Shown piece after piece: positions 1 through 6,418 of a stretch of DNA of 41,037 nucleotides (its first letter is position 1; the number at the start of each line of letters is the position of its first letter). Position numbers and translations under genes: made by a program. The stretch comes from Oceaniradius stylonematis (lineage in GTDB: Bacteria > Pseudomonadota > Alphaproteobacteria > Rhizobiales > Rhizobiaceae). The notes beneath the pieces are model-generated. The model was not told the DNA's origin. It worked only from the letters and a program-made list of their open reading frames with translations, and made no database searches. Location of the stretch: positions 132,040-173,076 of the forward strand of contig NZ_QFWV02000009.1 in NCBI RefSeq assembly GCF_003149475.2, read 5' to 3'.

Positions 1-163
1 CCATGGAAAAGCCCAAGGCGGCCAAGCGGTTGAGCGGGATTGCCGCAGCGCACCTGTCCGAAGCGGCGCGCGGGGGGCGCGAGCAGGTGCTCGGCGTCGG
101 CGTTGCATGGCTGGAGGGCGCGATTGGCCGATGCCGGCATCGTGCCGCAAGGTTGGCGATAAG
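1..163. other. Left edge, no identifiable gene
   Basis: No gene can be named here. One frame on the plus strand is open from the window edge (ATG at 3) to a TAA at 171-173, giving a 56-residue Ala/Arg/Gly-rich peptide that ends inside the first BoxR-type box. It could be the tail of a gene that starts outside the window, or chance open frame in GC-rich DNA. It has no motif I recognise and no clear ribosome binding site. In many box clusters a benzoate-CoA ligase or transporter gene lies next to boxC; nothing here resembles either. Confidence 0.3.
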
Positions 164-220
164 TGCATTATAATGCATATAATGCATTGACCTTGGCCAG
201 AATATTTGCATTATGATGCA
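164..220 (+). promoter_or_regulatory. BoxR-type operator cluster and boxC promoter region
   Basis: Five TGCA elements lie at 164-167, 174-177, 183-186, 207-210 and 217-220. Positions 164-177 read TGCATTATAATGCA, a perfect palindrome of the form TGCA-N6-TGCA; 207-220 read TGCATTATGATGCA, the same form with one mismatched pair; 174-186 is a TGCA-N5-TGCA variant. TGCA-N6-TGCA is, from memory, the operator described for BoxR/BzdR regulators of betaproteobacterial benzoate pathways, and a boxR gene is present at 5446. A possible promoter is TTGACC (187-192) with TATGAT (212-217), spacing 19, so the right-hand box would cover the -10 and the left boxes lie upstream of the -35. Binding is inferred from sequence only. 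Confidence 0.7.
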
Positions 221-284
221 AAATATGGTTTACACCGCCCGGCTCGGGCGATAAGACGCAACATAACGCATGTGGGAGAATGTC

Positions 285-1946
285 GTGCCCGACATCATCG
301 ACTTCCGGACCGATCCGTCGCACTACCGCCATTGGCGGGTCGAGTATGATGGCGACATCGCCAATCTCTACATGGATGTCGACGAGGATGGCGGCCTTTT
401 CGACGGCTATCAGCTCAAGCTCAATTCCTACGATCTGGGTGTCGATATCGAACTGGCCGATGTGGTGCAGCGCATGCGCTTCGAGCATCCCGAGGTGAAG
501 GTCGTCGTCATGCAATCGGGCAAGGACAATGTGTTCTGCGCCGGCGCGAACATCCGCATGCTGGGCGGCGCGGCGCACGCGCACAAGGTCAATTTCTGCA
601 AGTTCACCAACGAGACGCGCAACACGTTCGAGGCGGCCGAAGCCGACTCGGGCCAGAAATACATCGCCGCGGTGAAGGGTGCCTGTGCCGGCGGCGGTTA
701 CGAACTGGCGCTCGCATGCAACCACATCATGCTGACCGACGATTCATCGTCCTCGGTGGCGCTGCCCGAAGTGCCGCTTCTGGCTGTCCTGCCGGGTACG
801 GGCGGGCTGACGCGTGTCACGGACAAAAGGAAGGTACGCCGCGATCTGGCCGATGTGTTCTGTTCGATCGAGGAGGGCGTCAAGGGCAAGCGCGCCACCG
901 AATGGCGGCTCGTCGACGAGGTGGTGCCCAACTCTAAGTTTGCCGACGCCGTTCAGGCGCGCGCGAAGGAATTCGCCGCCGCATCGCCCAAGAACGCCCC
1001 CGAAAAGGGGATTGCGCTCGACCCGCTCAATCGCACGATCGGCGAGGACGGTTCGGTCACTTATTCGCTGGTCGAGGTCGCCGTCGAACGCGATGGACGC
1101 CGCGCGACGATCACCCTCCATGGACCGGACGGTGACGCGCCGGCCGATGCGGCCGCGCTGACCGCGCTTGGCGACCGGAGCTATTTCCTGCGGCTGGCGC
1201 GCGAACTGGACGATGCGATCCTGCATCTGCGCCTCAACGAGATGGAGCTTGGGCTTCTGGCTTTCCGCAGCCAGGGCGACGCCGCCAAGGTGTTGGCTGA
1301 AGAAAAGCTTCTCTTCGACAATGCCGATCACTGGCTGGCCAACGAGATCCTTCAATACTGGAAGCGGGTGATGAAGCGTATCGACGTGACGTCGCGCTCG
1401 CTGGTCGCCTTCGTCGAGAATGGCTCCTGCTTTGCCGGCATGCTGGCCGAGGTGCTGTTTGCCGTCGACCGGACCTACATGATGGAGGGCGATTTCGAGG
1501 GCGACAACCGCCCCGTCGCCTCGATCACCCTGTCGCAGGCCAATTTCGGCCCGTTCCCGATGGCCAACGATCTGACCCGGCTCGAAACGCGCTTTTTGGG
1601 CGAGCCCGAACGGGTCGAGGCGGCGAAGGAACAGATCGGTGAGGCCCTCGAAGCGTTCGATGCGAACGAACTGGGACTCGTCACCTACGCCTTCGACGAT
1701 GTCGACTGGGAAGACGAGGTGCGCATCTTCCTTGAGGAGCGCGCCAGCTTCTCGCCCGACGCGCTGACCGGCATGGAAGCCAATCTGCGCTTTGCCGGCC
1801 CCGAGACCATGGAAACGCGCATTTTCGGCCGCCTGACCGCCTGGCAGAACTGGATCTTCCAGCGGCCCAATGCGGTCGGTGAGGACGGCGCCCTGCAACG
1901 CTACGGAACCGGCGTGCGCGGGCAATACAACATGCAGCGCGTCTGA
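285..1946 (+). CDS. boxC: 2,3-epoxybenzoyl-CoA dihydrolase BoxC
   Basis: Cytosolic ring-cleaving enzyme of the aerobic benzoyl-CoA pathway. It hydrolyses 2,3-epoxybenzoyl-CoA to 3,4-dehydroadipyl-CoA semialdehyde plus formate. The protein is 553 residues, close to known BoxC, and has crotonase-type segments: a CAGANIRML oxyanion-type stretch near residue 90 and GACAGGGYELALAC near residue 135, followed by a long C-terminal half typical of BoxC. I chose GTG at 285 because GGGAG (274-278) sits 6 bases before it; an in-frame ATG at 270 would start upstream of that Shine-Dalgarno site. boxB follows after 46 bases. Expression is probably repressed by BoxR through the TGCA boxes at 164-220. The family call is firm; the start is less certain. 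Confidence 0.93.
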   Translation: MPDIIDFRTDPSHYRHWRVEYDGDIANLYMDVDEDGGLFDGYQLKLNSYDLGVDIELADVVQRMRFEHPEVKVVVMQSGKDNVFCAGANIRMLGGAAHAHKVNFCKFTNETRNTFEAAEADSGQKYIAAVKGACAGGGYELALACNHIMLTDDSSSSVALPEVPLLAVLPGTGGLTRVTDKRKVRRDLADVFCSIEEGVKGKRATEWRLVDEVVPNSKFADAVQARAKEFAAASPKNAPEKGIALDPLNRTIGEDGSVTYSLVEVAVERDGRRATITLHGPDGDAPADAAALTALGDRSYFLRLARELDDAILHLRLNEMELGLLAFRSQGDAAKVLAEEKLLFDNADHWLANEILQYWKRVMKRIDVTSRSLVAFVENGSCFAGMLAEVLFAVDRTYMMEGDFEGDNRPVASITLSQANFGPFPMANDLTRLETRFLGEPERVEAAKEQIGEALEAFDANELGLVTYAFDDVDWEDEVRIFLEERASFSPDALTGMEANLRFAGPETMETRIFGRLTAWQNWIFQRPNAVGEDGALQRYGTGVRGQYNMQRV

Positions 1947-1992
1947 CGCGCGAACACCGGCGCCCCAGGCGCAACCCGGAGGAAGGACGACA

Positions 1993-3444
1993 ATGCTCGA
2001 TCTCATCAATGTCAGCTACGACACGCAAATCCCGAACAATGTCGGGCTCAGTTCGGACAAGCGCGTGCTCAAGGCGCTGGAGAAGTGGCATCCGGGATAC
2101 ATCAACTGGTGGAACGACCTGATCCCGGACAATTTCCAGCAGTCGCTCGTTTATCTGCGGACAGCCGTCTCCGTCGATCCGAAGGGCTGGGCCAAGTTCG
2201 ACTATGTGAAGATGCCCGAATATCGCTGGGGCGTGCTGCTGGCGCCGCAGGTCGAGGACCGGACCATCCCGTGCGGCGAGCATGCCGGCGAGGCCGCCTG
2301 GCAGGAAGTGCCGGGCGAATATCGCGCCATGCTGCGCCGGCTGATCGTCATTCAGGGCGACACCGAGCCGGCATCGGTCGAACAGCAACGGTTCCTCGGC
2401 AAGACCGCGCCGTCGCTTTACGACTTGCGCAACCTGTTCCAGGTCAATGTGGAGGAGGGCCGGCACCTTTGGGCGATGGTCTATCTGCTGCACAAATATT
2501 TCGGCCGCGACGGCCGCGAGGAGGCCGACGATCTGCTGCGCCGCTCGTCGGGCTCGGAGGAAGCGCCGCGCATGCTGGGCGCCTTCAACGAGGAAACGCC
2601 GGACTGGCTGTCCTTCTTCATGTTCACCTATTTCACCGACCGCGACGGCAAGATGCAGCTTGAATCGCTCGCCCAGTCCGGCTTCGATCCGCTGTCGCGC
2701 ACCTGCCGCTTCATGCTGACCGAGGAAGCGCACCACATGTTCGTCGGCGAGACCGGCGTTGGCCGCACGATCCAGGCCACATGCGAAGCGATGGTGAAGG
2801 CCGGCATCGAGGATCCTTACGACACCGACGCGATCCGCGCGCTTGGCGTCATCGACCTGCCGACGATCCAGAAGAAGCTCAACCTGCACTACACGCTGTC
2901 GCTGGACCTGTTCGGCCAGGAGGTTTCGACCAATGCGGCCAACGCGTTCAATGCCGGCATCAAGGGCCGCTACATGGAGAGCCGGATCGATGACGATCAC
3001 AAGCTGCATGGCGACACCTACGAGGTCTGGGACTTCGAGGACGGCAAGCTGGTGCGCAAGGAGGTGCCGGCGCTGACGGCGATCAACATGCGGCTGCGCG
3101 ATGATTATACGCGCGACGCATCGGGCGGTGTCGGCCGCTGGAACAAGATCATCGAGAAGACTGGCATCGATTTCCAGATGAAGCTGCCGCATGAATCCTT
3201 CAACCGGAAGATCGGCGTCTTCGCCGACAAGCTGTTCGACCCGGACGGCAAGCTTCTGACCGGCGCCGAGTATGATGCGGGCATGCCCGACTGGCTGCCG
3301 ACCCATGCCGATGGGGATTTCATCCAGTCCCTGATGGTGCCGGTCTACGAGCCCGGCCAGTATGCAAGCTGGATCGCGCCGCCCAAGGTCGGCATCGACA
3401 ACAAGCCGGGCGACTTTGAATATGTGAAGCTGCACATGGCCTGA
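1993..3444 (+). CDS. boxB: Benzoyl-CoA 2,3-epoxidase oxygenase subunit BoxB
   Basis: Diiron monooxygenase subunit that converts benzoyl-CoA to 2,3-epoxybenzoyl-CoA, with electrons supplied by BoxA. The protein has 483 residues. Two ExxH diiron motifs are visible: E155-G-R-H158 and E245-A-H-H248. Each is offset by five from the E150/H153 and E240/H243 iron ligands reported for Azoarcus BoxB. The start at 1993 has a strong GGAGGAAGG site just upstream. It lies between boxC and the small Cys4 gene, in one apparent operon. Nothing suggests truncation. Confidence 0.95.
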   Translation: MLDLINVSYDTQIPNNVGLSSDKRVLKALEKWHPGYINWWNDLIPDNFQQSLVYLRTAVSVDPKGWAKFDYVKMPEYRWGVLLAPQVEDRTIPCGEHAGEAAWQEVPGEYRAMLRRLIVIQGDTEPASVEQQRFLGKTAPSLYDLRNLFQVNVEEGRHLWAMVYLLHKYFGRDGREEADDLLRRSSGSEEAPRMLGAFNEETPDWLSFFMFTYFTDRDGKMQLESLAQSGFDPLSRTCRFMLTEEAHHMFVGETGVGRTIQATCEAMVKAGIEDPYDTDAIRALGVIDLPTIQKKLNLHYTLSLDLFGQEVSTNAANAFNAGIKGRYMESRIDDDHKLHGDTYEVWDFEDGKLVRKEVPALTAINMRLRDDYTRDASGGVGRWNKIIEKTGIDFQMKLPHESFNRKIGVFADKLFDPDGKLLTGAEYDAGMPDWLPTHADGDFIQSLMVPVYEPGQYASWIAPPKVGIDNKPGDFEYVKLHMA

Positions 3445-3516
3445 CGGGTCCACGTCAAGCATCGCCGGCGCGTCTTTGGGCCGCGCCGGCCGCTCTCTTC
3501 AATTCGGGAGGCATCG

Positions 3517-3678
3517 ATGGATATCAGCAGAAACGCCAAAAAGCCGGACACCGCCGCGCGCGGCGACGTTCCGAGGATTTGCCTTGGCTGCAAGGACTGT
3601 CGGGGACCGTGCCTGCTGTTCGCCGAGCTTTACGGCGGCATCGCCATTGAGAGCCCGGGCCGGGAAGCGGCGGCATGA
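3517..3678 (+). CDS. 53-residue Cys4 protein, translationally coupled to boxA
   Basis: This short gene is easy to miss. It has an ATG at 3517 preceded by GGGAGG (3506-3511) and a TGA at 3676-3678 that overlaps the boxA start as ATGA, so translation of the two is probably coupled. The product is a 53-residue protein with a basic N-terminus and the core [11 protein letters not shown] (C22, C25, C28, C32). The spacing C-x2-C-x2-C-x3-C equals that of the ferredoxin clusters in BoxA, but there is only one motif and no Pro after the last Cys. It could bind an iron-sulfur cluster or zinc, or assist BoxA/BoxB. I do not recognise a named family. The coding call rests on the start site, the ATGA overlap and the ordered Cys residues. 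Confidence 0.75.
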   Translation: MDISRNAKKPDTAARGDVPRICLGCKDCRGPCLLFAELYGGIAIESPGREAAA

Positions 3679-4871
3679 ACAAGCCGGTCAAACAGCATCT
3701 GATCGACCCGGAAATCTGCATCCGTTGCTACACATGCGAGATGACGTGCCCGATCGGCGCCATCACCCATGACGACAACAATGTCGTGGTCGATGCCGCC
3801 CGGTGCAATTTCTGCATGGACTGCATTCCGGTGTGTCCGACCGGGTCGATCGACGAGTGGCGGATCGTCAACGAGCCCTATTCGCTGGACGAGCAGTTCG
3901 GCTGGTCCGAGCTGCCGCCCCAGGAGGAGATCGCGGCCGACGGCGATGGCGCCGACACCTCGATCGAAGCGTTCGACGATGCCATCGCCGCGCTCCTGGC
4001 CGAGGCGCACAGCGGCGCGGGCGGCAAGGCCAGGGCGCCGGCGAGCGCGGCCAAGCCTTCCATCAACCTCTACAACCTCGCCAAGCCGGCCGAGGCGACC
4101 GTGACCGGCAATTTCCGGCTGACCAGCGAAGATGGCGACAGTGACGTGCGCCACATCATTCTCGATTTTGGCGCCACGCCATTTCCCGTTCTGGAGGGCC
4201 AGTCGATCGGCATCATCCCGCCGGGGACCGACGAGAAGGGCGAGGCGCACCTGCCGCGGCTTTACTCGGTATCGAGTCCGCGCGACGGCGAACGGCCGAA
4301 CTACAACAATGTCTCGCTGACGGTGAAGCGCGAGCCGAACGGAGTCTGTTCGAACCATGTCTGTGATCTCAAGCCGGGCGACACTGTCAGGGTGACGGGC
4401 CCGTTCGGCTCGACTTTCCTTTTGCCGTCCGATTCCGGCGCGCATCTGATGATGATCTGCACGGGCACCGGCTCGGCGCCCTTTCGCGCCTTCACCATGC
4501 GCCGGCAGCGCGAAAATCCGCGTCTCAAAGACACGATGTCGCTCTATTTCGGCGCGCGCACGCCCGAAGATCTTCCCTATTTCGGGCCCCTCAAAAAGGT
4601 GCCCGAGAGCTTCATGAAGAAGGTCTTCGCCTTTTCGCGCCAGCCCGAAAGCCCCAAAAACTATGTGCAGGACAAGCTGCGCGAGAACGCGGACGATGTC
4701 GCCGCGCTGATGCGCAATCCCGACGGCTACATCTACATTTGCGGGCTCAAGGCGATGGAGCATGGCGTCGAGGAGGCCCTGTCCGACATCGCCCGAAGTG
4801 CCGGGCTCGTCTGGACCGAGGTGCGCGACACCATGCGCGACGATGGCCGCTATCATGTCGAGACCTATTAG
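3675..4871 (+). CDS. boxA: Benzoyl-CoA 2,3-epoxidase reductase subunit BoxA
   Basis: NADPH-dependent reductase that feeds electrons to BoxB. The 398-residue protein begins with a two-cluster ferredoxin domain: Cys at 15, 18, 21, 25 and 44, 47, 50, 54, each in C-x2-C-x2-C-x3-C-P arrangement. An acidic Ala-rich linker (about residues 80-130) leads to a ferredoxin-NADP reductase-like module with an FAD-binding LPRLYSVSS segment and a nucleotide-binding [14 protein letters not shown] segment, ending in an aromatic residue (Tyr), as flavodoxin/FNR reductases often do. Its ATG overlaps the stop of the small Cys4 gene. Domain order and length match known BoxA. Confidence 0.95.
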   Translation: MNKPVKQHLIDPEICIRCYTCEMTCPIGAITHDDNNVVVDAARCNFCMDCIPVCPTGSIDEWRIVNEPYSLDEQFGWSELPPQEEIAADGDGADTSIEAFDDAIAALLAEAHSGAGGKARAPASAAKPSINLYNLAKPAEATVTGNFRLTSEDGDSDVRHIILDFGATPFPVLEGQSIGIIPPGTDEKGEAHLPRLYSVSSPRDGERPNYNNVSLTVKREPNGVCSNHVCDLKPGDTVRVTGPFGSTFLLPSDSGAHLMMICTGTGSAPFRAFTMRRQRENPRLKDTMSLYFGARTPEDLPYFGPLKKVPESFMKKVFAFSRQPESPKNYVQDKLRENADDVAALMRNPDGYIYICGLKAMEHGVEEALSDIARSAGLVWTEVRDTMRDDGRYHVETY

Positions 4872-4912
4872 GCCATAGATGCCGCCACAGGCGAATCGGG
4901 CGGGGTGACGAC

Positions 4913-5356
4913 ATGGATGACGGGGTCTTCGAACACGAAATCCGGGTGGGCTGGGGCGACTGCGATCCGGCGCGGATTGCCTATACCGGCAAGCTGCCCA
5001 TGTTCGCGCTCGAGGCCATCGAAGCCTGGTGGGAACACCATTTGGGCGGCGGCTGGTACCAGATGGAGCTCGACCGCGGCGTCGGAACGCCCTTCGTCCA
5101 TATGAGCCTGAACTTCCGGTCGCCGGTCACGCCGCGCCACCGGCTCAAGTGCAAGGTCCGGCCGACGCGGCTGGGCGAAACGTCGATCGCCTTCAGGGTC
5201 GAGGCATTCCAGGACGGCACATTGTCGTTCGAGGGCGATTTCGTGTGCGTGTTCGCCGTGCCCATCGAATTGAAGAAGACCCCGCCGCCCGACGATATCC
5301 GGGCCATTGTCGAGGAGCGGATCCGCGCCGGCGCCAATGCTGCGGCCGGGCAGTAA
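4913..5356 (+). CDS. Benzoyl-CoA thioesterase-like hotdog protein
   Basis: A 147-residue acyl-CoA thioesterase of the 4-hydroxybenzoyl-CoA thioesterase family. The N-terminal GWGDCDPARIAY stretch holds the Asp equivalent to the catalytic Asp of that family. It lies 41 bases after boxA in the same orientation. A benzoyl-CoA thioesterase is encoded in the Azoarcus evansii box cluster and is thought to release CoA when benzoyl-CoA accumulates, so the same role is likely here. Specificity for benzoyl-CoA rather than another aryl-CoA is inferred from context. The start has only a weak GGGGTG site upstream. Confidence 0.8.
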   Translation: MDDGVFEHEIRVGWGDCDPARIAYTGKLPMFALEAIEAWWEHHLGGGWYQMELDRGVGTPFVHMSLNFRSPVTPRHRLKCKVRPTRLGETSIAFRVEAFQDGTLSFEGDFVCVFAVPIELKKTPPPDDIRAIVEERIRAGANAAAGQ

Positions 5357-5391
5357 CCGTCTGCGCAGGCAGCGCGATTGCAGGCATTGAG

Positions 5392-5413
5392 AAATACCCG
5401 CGCTGGGGTATTT
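5392..5413 (+). other. Inverted repeat between thioesterase gene and boxR
   Basis: AAATACCC (5392-5399) and GGGTATTT (5406-5413) form an 8-bp perfect stem with a 6-base loop, running into TTTT. It could weakly terminate the box operon, or be part of the boxR promoter/operator, since it ends two bases before the GTGCAC dyad. The stem is not GC-rich at its base, so the terminator reading is uncertain. Confidence 0.4.
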
Positions 5414-5414
5414 T

Positions 5415-5432
5415 GTGCACTATTGTACACAT
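5415..5432 (+). promoter_or_regulatory. Candidate BoxR autoregulatory dyad
   Basis: TGTGCACTATTGTACACA is an imperfect 18-bp palindrome (14 of 18 positions symmetric) ending 13 bases before the boxR ATG. It contains one TGCA (5416-5419) and a TACA counterpart. It resembles half of the TGCA boxes before boxC and is well placed for autorepression. It lacks a second exact TGCA, so binding by BoxR is only a reasonable guess. Confidence 0.4.
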
Positions 5433-5445
5433 TGCGGCGGCCAGC

Positions 5446-6363
5446 ATGAGCGAGATCACCAACTTCAAGGGCGTGGCGCAAAAGACCACCGCCGAGAGCC
5501 AGTCCGACGCGATGGTGGCGACGCTGCTCAAGCGGGTCGGCGAACGCGTGCGCAAGGCGCGCGAGCTCAAGGGCATTCCGCGCCGCGTGCTGTCGGAGAT
5601 TTCCGGCGTGTCGCCGCGTTATCTGGCGCAGCTCGAATCGGGCGAGGGCAACATTTCGATCGGCCTGTTGCAGAAGGTGGCGGTGGCGCTCGACTACCGG
5701 ATCGAATGGCTTGTCGGCGCCGAAGACCCGTGGTCATCGGACACGATGCGGGTGGCCGATTTGTTTCGGCGGGCGGGCTTTCACACGCGCCAGAAGGTGA
5801 TCGATCTTCTGTCGCCAGACACCGAGACGGACATGCGCGCCAGCCGCATCTGCCTGATCGGGCTGCGCGGCGCCGGCAAATCGACGCTTGGCGCGATGGC
5901 CGGCGAACGGCTCGGCGTGCCGTTCGTCGAACTCAATCGTGAGATCGAGGAGCAGAGCGGCATGCCGGTCAACGAGCTGCTCGCCTTTTACGGGCAGGAG
6001 GGCTACCGCAAGCTGGAGGCCCAGGCGCTCGAACGGGTGATCGCCACCCATGATGCGATGATCCTTGCCGTTGCCGGCGGCATCGTCGCCGACCCGCAGA
6101 CCTACAATATGCTGCTGGCGCATTTTCACACGGTCTGGCTCAAGGCGGAGCCCGAGGACCATATGGAGCGGGTGATGGCGCAGGGCGACACGCGGCCGAT
6201 GGGCGGCAATCCCGAGGCGATGGATCAGCTCAAGTCGATCCTGACCAGCCGAGAGGCGTTATACGGCCGTGCCTCGTCGCAGGTCGACACCAGCGGCCGC
6301 AGCCTCGAGGAGACGCTCGACGACTTGATCGGCGTCATCGGCGAGCGGGGATTTTTGCGGTAG
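5446..6363 (+). CDS. boxR: Benzoyl-CoA-responsive regulator BoxR (XRE-shikimate kinase fusion)
   Basis: A 305-residue transcriptional repressor with an XRE-type helix-turn-helix (about residues 25-85, with RRVLSEISGVSPRYLAQLE) and a C-terminal shikimate kinase-like domain (about 135-305). The latter has a P-loop GLRGAGKS near residue 139 and an AVAGGIV segment. In BoxR/BzdR proteins the kinase-like domain senses benzoyl-CoA, which releases the repressor. The gene follows the box genes in the same direction, 89 bases after the thioesterase gene, with its own candidate operator. Its likely targets are the TGCA boxes at 164-220. Architecture and context agree, so the call is strong. Confidence 0.93.
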   Translation: MSEITNFKGVAQKTTAESQSDAMVATLLKRVGERVRKARELKGIPRRVLSEISGVSPRYLAQLESGEGNISIGLLQKVAVALDYRIEWLVGAEDPWSSDTMRVADLFRRAGFHTRQKVIDLLSPDTETDMRASRICLIGLRGAGKSTLGAMAGERLGVPFVELNREIEEQSGMPVNELLAFYGQEGYRKLEAQALERVIATHDAMILAVAGGIVADPQTYNMLLAHFHTVWLKAEPEDHMERVMAQGDTRPMGGNPEAMDQLKSILTSREALYGRASSQVDTSGRSLEETLDDLIGVIGERGFLR

Positions 6364-6418
6364 GACCTGCCGGCCGGGCAGGACCATGTTCGAACACAAC
6401 GTTTTTCAGGAACATCCG

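Noticed and set aside
3-173. 56-codon frame at the left edge as a real gene
   Set aside because: It has no recognisable motif or ribosome site, and another frame is also open there, as expected by chance at this GC content.
744-2009. Long open frame on the minus strand opposite boxC (421 codons), and similar long frames opposite boxB, boxA, paaA and paaE
   Set aside because: These are shadows caused by high GC and codon bias; the translations are rich in Arg, His and Ala, show no family motifs and lie opposite well-identified genes.
6366-6382. Hairpin CCTGCC/GGCAGG after boxR as a terminator
   Set aside because: The stem is only 6 bp and no T run follows on either strand, so it does not meet the usual form of an intrinsic terminator.
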